A DNA stretch of 41,413 nucleotides from CAYXAA01 sp964462985 (GCA_964462985.1 CAYXAA010000040.1:1-41413), one strand, 5' to 3'; shown: positions 11,112 to 19,632, counted from the first letter of the stretch. Notes: generated by a model from the sequence alone, not told the origin. Translations and numbers: made by a program.

Positions 11112-12566
11112 ATGCTGACCGGACGTGAGACCCTCGGCTCGATCGAACGTGCGCTGTCCGAGCTGCAGCGCGACGAGGCGGCAGTCAACACCCGGATCGA
11201 GCGCGCCACCCGGGCGGTCGCCGATCTCGAGACTGAGCAGCTCGAGGCCTATCGCGAGTTGGCCCGGTTCCGGCTGTCGGACGGCGCCAACAGCGGCCTC
11301 GACGGCCGACTCGACGAGGCCAGCCGCGAGATTTCCCGCCTGCTCGGCAGCCGCGCCGAGCGCCTCGACACGCTGAGACAGACAATTAAGGCGCTGCAAG
11401 GGGAACGCGACGGCCTGGCAGCCGCCCGGGACAAGCTGATCGCCGAACGCACCGCTGCCGCCGAGCGGCTCGACGACGTTATGGATGCGGTCGACGACCG
11501 CCTGGAAGCCGATCCTGACTACATCGCCCAGAAGGAGCGCGCGGACGCCGCACGCAAAACGGCGGCGGCGGCGCGCGCCAAGACGGAACAGGCCCATGCC
11601 GACCGTGTCGAGAAGGGCCAGGCCTACGAATCCGATCCGTTGTTCCTCTATCTCTGGAACCGCGGTTTCGGCACCTCCGCCTACACCCATACCGGCCTCG
11701 TTCGTATGCTGGACCGTTGGGTCGCACGCCTCATCCGCTATCAGGATGCCCGGCCGAACTACGCCATGCTGACCGAAATACCACTCCGGCTCGACGCTCA
11801 TGCCGACGACCGCGAGGCTGCTGCCGCCGCCGAGTTGCAGAAGCTTGCCGACTGGTCGAGGCGCGCTGCGGCCGAGGTCGCCGGCGAGGACCTCGTGGTC
11901 AGGATCGCCGACCTCGACGACGAGATCGAGCGCAAGACGGCCGCACTCGACGCCACGGAGCAAAAGTTGGCCGCCGCCAGCGCCGAAGAGCAGGTCTTCC
12001 TAAGCGGCCAGGATGACGGGTTCCGCGCGGCGCAGAACGCACTTGTCGCCCTTCTTCAGGCCGATGACCTCAGGAAGCTGTGGCGCGAGGCGGTCGAGAC
12101 TCCCTCGCCGGAGGACGAGGAAATCGTCCGCCGCCTCCAGGATCTTGCAGAGCGGATCCAGCAGGTCGAGTCTGACATTGAGCACGACCGCAGCCTGCTG
12201 CGCGACATCAGCCGGCGTCGGGAAGAGCTCGCCCGCGTTAGCCGCAATTTCCGCCAGAGAGGTTACGACAGCGGCGATTCTACGTTTTCGGACGACAGCC
12301 TCGCCTCCGTCCTGCTCGGCGAGCTGGTCAAGGGCGCAATTTCCGGTGCCGACTACTGGGCCCGGGCAGAACGGTCCCATCGCCGCCGCAAGCGCCGCGG
12401 TCGCGGCGTCGGCTTTCCCGGCGGCCTCGGCCTGCCTGGATCCATGGGCGGAAGCCTGCCGGACTTCGGCCGCGGCTCCCGTGGCGGCGCGTCGCGCGGC
12501 GGCGGCGGCTTCAAGAGCGGCGGCAGTTTTGGCGGCGGCGGCTTCAAGACCGGGGAGACGTTCTGA
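11112..12566 (+). CDS. Coiled-coil protein with Gly-rich tail (cassette gene 3)
   Basis: A 484-residue protein of unknown function. Residues 1-160 form a charged coiled coil (SIERALSELQRDEAAVNTR onward). A middle part with aromatic motifs (DPLFLYLWNRGFGT, near residue 180) is followed by more coiled coil (250-400). The tail from about residue 420 is low complexity: basic RRRKRRGRG, then Gly/Ser/Phe repeats of the form GGGFKSGG and GGGFKTGE. Such tails occur on TPM-domain and PspA-related membrane-stress proteins, which is only an analogy. The start is uncertain: a short overlapping frame begins with an ATG 16 bp upstream, and only a weak CGGA precedes the chosen ATG. Its place after the DUF6384-like gene suggests joint function. 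Confidence 0.7.
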   Translation: MLTGRETLGSIERALSELQRDEAAVNTRIERATRAVADLETEQLEAYRELARFRLSDGANSGLDGRLDEASREISRLLGSRAERLDTLRQTIKALQGERDGLAAARDKLIAERTAAAERLDDVMDAVDDRLEADPDYIAQKERADAARKTAAAARAKTEQAHADRVEKGQAYESDPLFLYLWNRGFGTSAYTHTGLVRMLDRWVARLIRYQDARPNYAMLTEIPLRLDAHADDREAAAAAELQKLADWSRRAAAEVAGEDLVVRIADLDDEIERKTAALDATEQKLAAASAEEQVFLSGQDDGFRAAQNALVALLQADDLRKLWREAVETPSPEDEEIVRRLQDLAERIQQVESDIEHDRSLLRDISRRREELARVSRNFRQRGYDSGDSTFSDDSLASVLLGELVKGAISGADYWARAERSHRRRKRRGRGVGFPGGLGLPGSMGGSLPDFGRGSRGGASRGGGGFKSGGSFGGGGFKTGETF

Positions 12567-12632
12567 GACAGGGCGTTCCTTGGGCCGGATCGGCCGGAGC
12601 ACAGTGCCCCCAAATCACCAAGCGGAAACCGC

Positions 12633-13136
12633 ATGATCGATCCGACGCTCTACCGGACCTTCGCCCGCTATAACGCCTGGATGAACAACAAGCTCTACCG
12701 GGCCTGTGGCGTCATCGATGACGGCGAACGCAAGCGGGACCGCGGCGCGTTCTTCGGCTCGATCCACTCAACGCTGAACCACCTGCTGTTCGGCGACCGA
12801 ATGTGGATGAAGCGTTTCACCGGCCGGCCCTATGAAACGCGTCCGGTCGGCCAGGACCTTTTCGACGACTACTCAGCGCTGCGCCAGGCGCGGGAGGAGA
12901 TGGATCACGATATTCTCGACTGGACCGAGGGGCTGACCGCGGAATGGCTTGCGGGTGACATCACCTGGACCAGCGGCATCGACGGCAGGGCCCGATCCCG
13001 GCCGTGCTGGCTGCTCGTCAGCCACATGTTCAACCACCAGACCCATCACCGCGGCCAAGTGACCACGCTTCTGTCGCAATCGGGCATCGATATAGGCGTC
13101 ACCGACCTGCCGTGGATGCCAGACTTTGGAGACTGA
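12633..13136 (+). CDS. DinB-family protein
   Basis: A 167-residue cytoplasmic protein of the DinB/YfiT four-helix-bundle superfamily, named after a damage-inducible Bacillus gene and often a metal-dependent thiol transferase. The N-terminus (YRTFARYNAWMNNKLY) and HSTLNHLLFGDRMW are typical. The likely metal triad is His50, His135 and His139, the last two in HMFNHQTHHRGQ. The substrate is unknown. It lies 66 bp after the third cassette gene on the same strand and could be read with it, but no functional link is evident. A 6-bp hairpin (13138-13152) follows the stop directly. Confidence 0.88.
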   Translation: MIDPTLYRTFARYNAWMNNKLYRACGVIDDGERKRDRGAFFGSIHSTLNHLLFGDRMWMKRFTGRPYETRPVGQDLFDDYSALRQAREEMDHDILDWTEGLTAEWLAGDITWTSGIDGRARSRPCWLLVSHMFNHQTHHRGQVTTLLSQSGIDIGVTDLPWMPDFGD

Positions 13137-13137
13137 C

Positions 13138-13152
13138 CGGACCGGCGGTCCG
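13138..13152 (+). terminator. Short hairpin after the DinB gene
   Basis: CGGACC-GGC-GGTCCG is a perfect 6-bp stem beginning just after the stop codon. No T-tract follows, so termination is uncertain. Confidence 0.3.
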
Positions 13153-13179
13153 CAACCCTGCTGATGCTCCAACCAAACG

Positions 13180-13187
13180 TTAACCAT
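13180..13187 (+). promoter_or_regulatory. CtrA-type half-site TTAACCAT
   Basis: The octamer TTAACCAT, a known alphaproteobacterial CtrA half-site form, lies 175 bp upstream of the lipoprotein gene. The same octamer occurs inverted in the flgB and fliL promoter regions. A second half at the right spacing is missing, so this is a weak call. Confidence 0.3.
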
Positions 13188-13361
13188 GGGCTATCATCAT
13201 CGAGGATCGTCGGGATATTTGTCTGACACAGCGCGTTCTTCGATCGGGTCACCTTGACCCTTTCGAAAGAAACCGCCGATTCAAATTGTGAGCATGGTTA
13301 TCGCCACGAGCGGATCAAACCGGTCGGCGATCATGCGTCGAGGAAAACGGGGACGATCGAC

Positions 13362-13847
13362 ATGCGCCGAATTCTGTTCGCAGCCGTGGCGGCCATCGCA
13401 GTGGCCGGCTGCCAATCTTCGGGAAGTCGGGCGCCGGTCGGCCCGCGGCCCGTGGCGCTGACGGTTCCGCCGGGGGCGCAATCCGTCACGATCAATTCCG
13501 ATCCGCAGACCGTGCGGGCCAGCCTGGTGTCGAGCGCGTCCGAGCGCGGCACCAAGGTGGTCCAGAACGATGCCAACATGGTCGTCATGGAGCGCACCAT
13601 GAACGGCCCCAACGCTGCGCTCGATCAGGAGTTCGGCCCGTCCGACAACGGCGACCGGGTCATCCGCGTCCGCGTCCGATTCCAGGGCGCCGGCTGCCAG
13701 ACCCAGGCCGTGCAGGACCTTGCCATCATCAACAATGCCCGCACCGCGCTCGAACAGTCCTATGCCCTGCCCGGCAACCCGAACACGATGGAGAGCCTGC
13801 AGGGGCTGAAGCAGAAGGCAGAGAGCCTCGGCTGCCGGCCGGCGTGA
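13362..13847 (+). CDS. Small predicted lipoprotein
   Basis: A 161-residue envelope lipoprotein of unknown function. The chosen ATG gives a classic signal peptide MRRILFAAVAAIAVAGC with the lipobox VAGC and Cys17 as lipidation site; GGGG and GGAAAA precede it. An in-frame start 108 bp upstream would bury the signal peptide and is rejected. The mature part has a Pro-rich linker (APVGPRPVALTVPPGAQ) and a domain with two further cysteines (GAGCQT, LGCRPA) that could form a disulfide. It has no close partner: cckA is convergent, and DinB is 225 bp upstream. Confidence 0.75.
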   Translation: MRRILFAAVAAIAVAGCQSSGSRAPVGPRPVALTVPPGAQSVTINSDPQTVRASLVSSASERGTKVVQNDANMVVMERTMNGPNAALDQEFGPSDNGDRVIRVRVRFQGAGCQTQAVQDLAIINNARTALEQSYALPGNPNTMESLQGLKQKAESLGCRPA

Positions 13848-13853
13848 GGATGA

Positions 13854-13946
13854 CGGGTCAAACCCGAGCATCGACCAGACGCTGCGCTCAAGCCGCATTG
13901 GCTAGCGCCTGTCGCCGCGTTCGGGCTGAGAGATAGCCCTGCCTTT
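13854..13946 (+). terminator. Hairpins after the lipoprotein gene
   Basis: CGGGT-CAA-ACCCG (13854-13866) starts 6 nt after the stop. A second stem GGGCT/AGCCC (13923-13939) is followed by TGCCTTTT. The second is the better terminator candidate, though its stem has only 5 bp. Confidence 0.4.
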
Positions 13947-16490
13947 TCAGCTCGACAGCACCTCCTTTACCGTTGTCGCGAGCTGCTTCAGGGTAAACGG
14001 TTTGGGCAGGAACGAGAACTTCTCGTTGTCCGGCAGATTCTTTTCAAAGGCGTCCTCTGCGTAGCCAGAGACGAAGATGATCTTGAGGTCGGGCTGGGTC
14101 TTGCGCAGTTCCTTAAGCAGGGTCGGCCCATCCATCTCCGGCATCACCACGTCGGAGACGACGAGGTCCACCCGCCCCTCGGTCTCCTCCATCACCTCCA
14201 GCGCCTCGGTGCCGCTGGCGGCTTCGTAGACCTTGTAGCCGCGCGAGGTCAGCGCCCGGGCGGCAAAGGCGCGGACCGCCTCCTCGTCTTCCACCAGCAG
14301 GATCGTCGCCGAACCGGTGAGATCGGCAAGTTGGGGCGCCTCGGCCGACGGGTCTGCCGGCTTGTCGAGCTCACTGCGGGCGTGCCGGGGCAGGAAGATG
14401 CGGAACGTCGTGCCCTCGCCAACCTCGCTGGTGCAGAAGATGAAGCCGCCGGTCTGCTTGACGATGCCGTAGACGGTCGAGAGGCCAAGACCCGTGCCCT
14501 TGCCAACCTCCTTGGTGGAGAAGAACGGCTCGAAAATCTTCTCCATGATTTCCGGCGTCATGCCGTGGCCGGTATCGGTCACCTCAATCAGCACGTAGTC
14601 GGCCGCCGGCATGCCACGGGTGCCGTCTAAGCTGCGCGCCTCGCTCTGGCTGACATTGGCGGTGCGGATGGTCAGGCGACCGCCGTCCTGCATGGCATCG
14701 CGCGCGTTGACGGCGAGATTGACGATGACCTGCTCGAGCTGGTTGAGATCGGCCATCACCGGCCACAGGTCGCGGCCATGCACCACCTTGAGCTCGATCT
14801 TCTCGCCGAGCAACCGATCGAGGAGGATGGAAAGGTCGGCAAGCAGATCGTTGATCGCAAGTTCCTTGGGCCGGAGCGTCTGCCGCCGCGAGAAGGCCAG
14901 CAACTGCCGGACGAGGCCGGCCGCGCGGTTGGCATTCTGCTTGATGTTCATGATGTCCTGGAACGACGGATCGCTCGGCCGGTGGCTGGCCAGCAGCAGG
15001 TCGGAGAAGCCGATGATCGCCGTCAGCACGTTGTTGAAGTCGTGTGCGACGCCGCCGGCGAGCTGGCCAATCGCCTGCATCTTCTGGCCCTGGGCGAACT
15101 GCGCCTCCAGCACCCGCTGCGCCGTCGTCTCCAGAGCATAGACGATCGCGACTTCGCCCTCGCCCTCGCCATCACGCACCGCCGAGACATAAAATGTCGC
15201 GGAACGCCCCTCCTCCCGGTCGTCGAGCCTCACGTCAACCGGCGGAATCTCGCTCCTGCCATCCGCTGCGGAGTCGAGCGCCTCCTGCAGCGCCGGGCGA
15301 GACAATTCGGCCACGAAATCGATCAGCCGCGCCGGCCCGTCTTTCGTGTCGGGGGTGCCGAACAGGCGAAGAAACGGCGCGTTGGTCTTGGCGATGCGGC
15401 CGTTGCGGTCGATCGAGGCGATCGCGATCGGCGTGTTGTTGAAGAAGCGGGCAAAGCGCACCTCGGCCGCCCGCAGCGTCTCGGACGAATCCTCGCCGGG
15501 CGACCGGTTCAGCACCAGCGTCCGGCTTTCGCCCGGCTGACCATCGGCGCCAAAGGGCACACGATGAACGAGGCGTACGGGCAGGCCGCGGCCATGCTTG
15601 GTGACGAGATCGAGATCGAAGGTTTCGGTGCGGACCTCACCCGGCTGGCCCTGCATGGAGCGAAGGAGTTCGGAGCCGTCGCCGCGCACGAACTCCGACA
15701 GGTCGACCCTTCCCGCCTCGAACTGCGCCAGATCGAAGCCGAGCCAATCGGCGAGCGTGGCGTTGAGATAGACGAGCTGGCCGCGCCCGTCTGCCGAAAA
15801 GAAGCCGGCCGGCGCATGATCGAGAAAGTTGATGACGCGCTGCAGTTCCTGGAACGAGGTCTCCTGCTCGGCGCGGTCGCGGGTGACGTCGGCAACCTGC
15901 CAGACGGTGAAGCGCCGACGCGCCGACCCCTCGCCGCCGACCGGCAGAGGGCGTACCGCCACCCGGTACCAGCGGGGCTCGCCGTCGATACGGCCGAGCG
16001 GATGCGGCAGGCGGATCTCCTCCTGGGCCCGCCGGTCCTCGCGGGCGGCCTGCGACAGTCGGAAAACGGCGTCCGCGGCCGTGGGATCGGTGGCGAACAC
16101 CCGCTCGACACCGCGCACATCGGCGGCAGTCTCCGCGTTGGTCAGCGTGGCATAGGCCTGGTTAGCGTAGACGATGCGCCCATCGCCTTCGGTGACGAGC
16201 ACACCCTCGTCGAAGGCGTCGAGGAAGGCGCCGGAAACCGGGTTTGCCGCGCCACGAACCGAGAAGCGCAGCAGGCCGATCGCGCCGGCAAACAGCGAGA
16301 ACACGCCGACCACCGAGAGAATGCCGAGCAGGCCGAGCACGTAAGGCTCTGCCTGTTCCTGGCTCATCATGCCGAAGGCAGCAGCGGCGACGACCAGCGC
16401 GAGCGCCAGGAACATCAGGAGCCCGACGTTGCCGGACCGTTCGGACCTGTCGATCACCGGCTGCGGCGGCCGCGCATCAATTTCGCTCAT
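13947..16490 (-). CDS. cckA: Hybrid sensor histidine kinase CckA
   Basis: An 847-residue inner-membrane hybrid kinase/phosphatase. Two membrane segments are at about 22-42 and 48-76, followed by three PAS-like domains (near 82-190, 210-320, 335-455). The HisKA domain has phospho-acceptor His483 in GGVAHDFNNVLTAIIGF. The ATPase domain shows NLAVNARDAM, TDTGHGM and GKGTGLGLS. A C-terminal receiver starts ILLVEDEEAVR, with Asp780 in SDVVMPEMDG and Lys in PKPF. This is the CckA arrangement; CckA feeds phosphate through ChpT to the master regulator CtrA. The ATG used has AGAGGG 5 nt upstream; a TTG start 21 bp earlier is unlikely. It follows flhB on the same strand after 157 bp, probably with its own promoter. 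Confidence 0.92.
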   Translation of the reverse strand: MSEIDARPPQPVIDRSERSGNVGLLMFLALALVVAAAAFGMMSQEQAEPYVLGLLGILSVVGVFSLFAGAIGLLRFSVRGAANPVSGAFLDAFDEGVLVTEGDGRIVYANQAYATLTNAETAADVRGVERVFATDPTAADAVFRLSQAAREDRRAQEEIRLPHPLGRIDGEPRWYRVAVRPLPVGGEGSARRRFTVWQVADVTRDRAEQETSFQELQRVINFLDHAPAGFFSADGRGQLVYLNATLADWLGFDLAQFEAGRVDLSEFVRGDGSELLRSMQGQPGEVRTETFDLDLVTKHGRGLPVRLVHRVPFGADGQPGESRTLVLNRSPGEDSSETLRAAEVRFARFFNNTPIAIASIDRNGRIAKTNAPFLRLFGTPDTKDGPARLIDFVAELSRPALQEALDSAADGRSEIPPVDVRLDDREEGRSATFYVSAVRDGEGEGEVAIVYALETTAQRVLEAQFAQGQKMQAIGQLAGGVAHDFNNVLTAIIGFSDLLLASHRPSDPSFQDIMNIKQNANRAAGLVRQLLAFSRRQTLRPKELAINDLLADLSILLDRLLGEKIELKVVHGRDLWPVMADLNQLEQVIVNLAVNARDAMQDGGRLTIRTANVSQSEARSLDGTRGMPAADYVLIEVTDTGHGMTPEIMEKIFEPFFSTKEVGKGTGLGLSTVYGIVKQTGGFIFCTSEVGEGTTFRIFLPRHARSELDKPADPSAEAPQLADLTGSATILLVEDEEAVRAFAARALTSRGYKVYEAASGTEALEVMEETEGRVDLVVSDVVMPEMDGPTLLKELRKTQPDLKIIFVSGYAEDAFEKNLPDNEKFSFLPKPFTLKQLATTVKEVLSS

Positions 16491-16587
16491 CAAGCCCTCT
16501 CTCGGGGACAAGCACAGCCCCCGCCAGGGCGCCCCTCGCCCCTGGATTCGTCTTATTGCGCCAGCATTCTCTGCCGCTCGCGCAATT

Positions 16588-16603
16588 TCAACAGCCCTGT
16601 TGA
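16588..16603. repeat. Inverted repeat between flhB and cckA
   Basis: TCAACAG-CC-CTGTTGA, a perfect 7-bp inverted repeat with a 2-bp centre, lies between the flhB stop and the cckA start. The tight centre fits a dimer operator better than an RNA hairpin. A GATTC (GANTC, CcrM methylation) site lies at 16545-16549, nearer cckA. Confidence 0.4.
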
Positions 16604-16647
16604 TGTTTCCCGCGCCTTTGCGGCGAGCACATGTCGACCGGAGTTGG

Positions 16648-17727
16648 TCAGTCGCCCGCGCGCCAGCCCTGGCGCCGCCGCAGCTTGAAGACGAAACCGA
16701 TCACCTCTGCCACGGCGCGGTAATGCTCCTCCGGAATGGGGGTGTCGAGCTCCACGGTAGCGTAGAGCGCCCGGGCCAGCGGTGGGTTCTCCACGATCGG
16801 AATTGCCTTTTCCGTCGCGATCTCGCGGATCTTGAGCGCGGTCTGGTCAACGCCCTTGGCAAGGCAGATCGGGGCCTGCATGCCATCCTCGTACTTGAGG
16901 GCGACGGCATAGTGGGTGGGGTTGGTGATGACCACCGTTGCATCAGGCACGGCCGCCATCATGCGCTTGCGCGATCGCTCCGCGCGCAATTGCCGGATCT
17001 TGCCCTTGATCAGCGGATCACCCTCGCTCTGCTTGTACTCCTCCTTGACCTCCCGCTGGGACATCTTCAGCTTCTCGTGCCAGCGCTGACGCTGGTAGAC
17101 GTAGTCGGCGCCGGCAACGATCGTCATCACCGCAAGGATGGCAATGATCAGTTTGAGGGCGAGCTCGCGCACCTCCGGCAGCATCAGCGCGACATCGCGA
17201 AAGACCATCGTGTCGATCCGGTCGCGCTCGGGCAGTAGCACAGCGACCATGATGCCGCCGACGATCGTGATCTTGACAAGGCCCTTAAGAAAATTGACGA
17301 GGCTCTCCCTGGAGAACAGCCGCTTGAATCCTGCGAGCGGCGAGATCTTGTTGAGCTTCGGCTTCATCCGTTCGGTGGTCCAGACCATGCGATGCTGGAC
17401 CAGGTTGCCGGCGACCGCCATCCCGACCAGCAGCAGGAGCGGGATGGCGACGATTGCCCCGACGCGAATCCCGGTGTCGCGCCATAGATCCTTGAGCGCC
17501 GGACCATCGACCGGGATTGCATGGGCGTGGGCGAAATAGCCTTTCAGCGCGGCACTCAAGTTCTCCGCCATCGGCGTTGCGAGCATCGCCACCACAAGAC
17601 CCGTTCCGAGCAGCAGGAACCAGGTCGAGACCTCCTGGCTCTTGGCGACGTCACCCTTTTCGAGTGCCTCCTCGAGACGCTTTTGCGTTGGGTCTTCTGT
17701 TTTCTCTGCATCATCCGTTTCGGCCAT
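16648..17727 (-). CDS. flhB: Flagellar export protein FlhB
   Basis: A 359-residue membrane protein of the flagellar type III export gate that switches export from hook/rod to filament substrates. The start (DDAEKTEDPTQKRLEEALEKGDVAKSQEV) is the standard FlhB N-terminus. Four membrane segments follow. The cytoplasmic domain carries the self-cleavage site NPTH, with Asn269-Pro270, in VVITNPTHYAVALKY. Length is normal and all key residues are present. It begins 11 bp after the fliR stop on the same strand, so the two are cotranscribed. Confidence 0.97.
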   Translation of the reverse strand: MAETDDAEKTEDPTQKRLEEALEKGDVAKSQEVSTWFLLLGTGLVVAMLATPMAENLSAALKGYFAHAHAIPVDGPALKDLWRDTGIRVGAIVAIPLLLLVGMAVAGNLVQHRMVWTTERMKPKLNKISPLAGFKRLFSRESLVNFLKGLVKITIVGGIMVAVLLPERDRIDTMVFRDVALMLPEVRELALKLIIAILAVMTIVAGADYVYQRQRWHEKLKMSQREVKEEYKQSEGDPLIKGKIRQLRAERSRKRMMAAVPDATVVITNPTHYAVALKYEDGMQAPICLAKGVDQTALKIREIATEKAIPIVENPPLARALYATVELDTPIPEEHYRAVAEVIGFVFKLRRRQGWRAGD

Positions 17728-17738
17728 CGCTTACCCCG

Positions 17739-18512
17739 TCAGCCCGAGATGAAGCGGCCGAGCGCGCTCTCGAAATGGCTGAGATACCAAGCCATCACGG
17801 TGATGATCAGCGCGAACAGGAGGCCGAGGCCGAGAACGATGTTCAGCGGCATCGCGATGAAGAAGATCTGCATCTGCGGCATCAGCTTGTTGAGCAGGCC
17901 GAGGCCGAAATAGAACACGATGCCGATGACGAGGAACGGCGCGCTGATCTGGATGCCGATCGCGAAGATGTCGGCCACGAGTTCGGTGCCGAGCCGTGCG
18001 ATGTCGCCGACGGGAAGCCAGCCGCCTGGGGGAAAGATCTCGAAACTGTCGTTCATCGCGGCGAGAACGAGGTAATGGGTATCGGTGGCAAACACCAGGG
18101 TGACGCCGAGAATGCCGAGAAAGGTGCCAACCAGTGCGCCCTGCTGGCCGGAATTGGCCGGGTCCGGTGAGACGGCAAAGGCGAGGCCCATCTGGTTCGC
18201 CACCGCAACACCCGCGATCGTCAGCGCATAGACGATCATCCGCCCGCCGAGCCCGATGAAGAAGCCGATCGCGAGTTCGCCGGCAAGCAATACGCCGATT
18301 TCCTGGAGCGGAGTGGCCGCGGTGACCGGATAGAGCCGCCCGGACAGCGGATAGAACACCAGCGTGAGCATCAACGCCAGCACAAGACGGACCTGCGGCG
18401 GGATCGAGGTCTCGCCGAGGGCCGGCATCAGCATCATCATCGTGCCGATTCGGGCGAACATCAGCAGGAAAACGACGGCGATACCGGGCAGGAAGGGCAG
18501 CTCGAAGGTCAT
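17739..18512 (-). CDS. fliR: Flagellar export protein FliR
   Basis: A 257-residue polytopic protein of the export gate that assembles with FliP and FliQ into the export channel. It is mostly hydrophobic, with typical segments (MFARIGTMMMLMPALGE, GELAIGFFIGLGGRMI, ISAPFLVIGIVFYFGLGLL). GGAGG lies 6 nt before the ATG, the best ribosome-binding site in this operon. Unusually, 436 bp of palindrome-rich DNA separate it from fliQ, its normal immediate neighbour. Confidence 0.95.
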   Translation of the reverse strand: MTFELPFLPGIAVVFLLMFARIGTMMMLMPALGETSIPPQVRLVLALMLTLVFYPLSGRLYPVTAATPLQEIGVLLAGELAIGFFIGLGGRMIVYALTIAGVAVANQMGLAFAVSPDPANSGQQGALVGTFLGILGVTLVFATDTHYLVLAAMNDSFEIFPPGGWLPVGDIARLGTELVADIFAIGIQISAPFLVIGIVFYFGLGLLNKLMPQMQIFFIAMPLNIVLGLGLLFALIITVMAWYLSHFESALGRFISG

Positions 18513-18948
18513 GACGGTCCTCCGGCACCCCAGGTTTGGGTCAGCACCCGCTGCTGTGGATCATTCGTTTGCGCGAAGTGAGAGGTTCGCCCTGACCGAG
18601 CGCCGAGCCATAAAGACGATCGTTGCCACAAGTCCCCCTTCTTCCCTTGTCGGGGAGATGTCGGCGCAGCCGAACGAAGGGGGTGTTGCGGCAAAGCCGC
18701 AAAAGGCGAAGTGATCGCGGACAGGAAACAAAAAGACCAGTGCCGAGATCCTCGAACTCTCACCTTGAGAGCTTGGCTTTGGAACTGCGGCTTCGCCGCA
18801 CACTCTACCCTGTCTCCCGATCGGGCAACGTTTGACCCGCAAGGGGCACGAGGAGCGCTGCGGGGAAAGGCGGCAAGAAGGCCGCCGCCGGGAACAATCG
18901 TAAGGCCGCGTTTCCCATCTCGCGCCGACCCGCTCGACGACCCCATCG
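18513..18948. repeat. Palindrome-rich intergenic repeat between fliQ and fliR
   Basis: These 436 bp have no credible gene but dense hairpin structure. CCCCCTTC (18634-18641) pairs with GAAGGGGG (18676-18683), enclosing TCGGC-GCA-GCCGA (18661-18673). TTGCGGC-AAA-GCCGCAA follows at 18686-18702, then CTCTC-ACCTT-GAGAG at 18757-18771 and TGCGGC-TTC-GCCGCA at 18786-18800. The first two elements look like the REP/RIME-type intergenic repeats common in rhizobial genomes. The block splits a gene pair that is normally contiguous, suggesting insertion of a short non-coding repeat. Confidence 0.65.
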
Positions 18949-19215
18949 CTACCCGCTCGCCACGATCAAGTCGGCAAGCCGATTGGTGAAAGCGGTCATC
19001 ACCTCGCCTACGAAAGGCAGGGTAACCAGCAGGGTGACAAAGATCGCCAGGATCTTCGGCACGAACACCAGCGTCATCTCCTGGATCTGGGTCAGTGCCT
19101 GGAACAGCGCTATGACGACGCCGACCACGAGGCCGACGAGCATGACTGGCGCGCTGATCAGGATGAGTGTCCAGATCGAATCGCGGGCGATGTCCAATAC
19201 CTCGGCCCCCGTCAT
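18949..19215 (-). CDS. fliQ: Flagellar export protein FliQ
   Basis: An 88-residue protein with two membrane hairpin helices, a subunit of the FliPQR export channel. LILISAPVMLVGLVVGVVIA and IQEMTLVFVPKILA are family signatures, and the length is exactly usual. It lies 108 bp after fliE and is separated from fliR by the repeat block. Confidence 0.95.
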   Translation of the reverse strand: MTGAEVLDIARDSIWTLILISAPVMLVGLVVGVVIALFQALTQIQEMTLVFVPKILAIFVTLLVTLPFVGEVMTAFTNRLADLIVASG

Positions 19216-19323
19216 GGCGTGCGCCCCATACTGCTTCCTCGACGCCCTGGCCGCACCACCGGCTATCGTGCTTGTCGTTGTGATGCATCGTCCGGTTTCG
19301 ACCGGTCCCCCGAAGCGCCGCCG

Positions 19324-19632
19324 TCAGATCGGCATGCGCATGATCTCCTGATAGGCAGATATGACGCGGTCGCGCACCGAGACCAGGGTCTCCATGGCCA
19401 CTTCGGTCTCGGCGATCGCGGTCACAACGTCAAGCACGTCCGCCTTACCCTGGACCATGGCAAGCGACTTCTGGTCGGCCTCGCGTCCCTGCTCGACGAC
19501 ATGCTCGACCGCCGTCTTCACCATTGCGCCAAAATCGGGCGTCGCCTCGGCGGCACTTTGCGCCGGCTTGGCCTGGTTGGCGAGATTCGATGCCATCCGG
19601 TAGGCGTTAGCGGCAATCGACGGCGTGGACAT
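19324..19632 (-). CDS. fliE: Flagellar hook-basal body protein FliE
   Basis: A 102-residue protein joining the MS ring to the proximal rod and the first substrate of the export gate. The C-terminal half DVVTAIAETEVAMETLVSVRDRVISAYQEIMRMPI is the conserved rod-type helix. AGAGG precedes the ATG. It follows flgC after 48 bp, in the classic order flgB-flgC-fliE. Confidence 0.95.
   Translation of the reverse strand: MSTPSIAANAYRMASNLANQAKPAQSAAEATPDFGAMVKTAVEHVVEQGREADQKSLAMVQGKADVLDVVTAIAETEVAMETLVSVRDRVISAYQEIMRMPI

Noticed and set aside
13254..13361. Longer N-terminus for the small lipoprotein
   Set aside because: It would place 36 polar residues ahead of a perfect signal peptide and lipobox, and lacks a ribosome-binding site.
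14778..16688. Long open frame (636 codons) on the plus strand opposite cckA
   Set aside because: It is a GC-rich shadow of cckA, with composition typical of antisense frames; cckA has all kinase motifs on the other strand.
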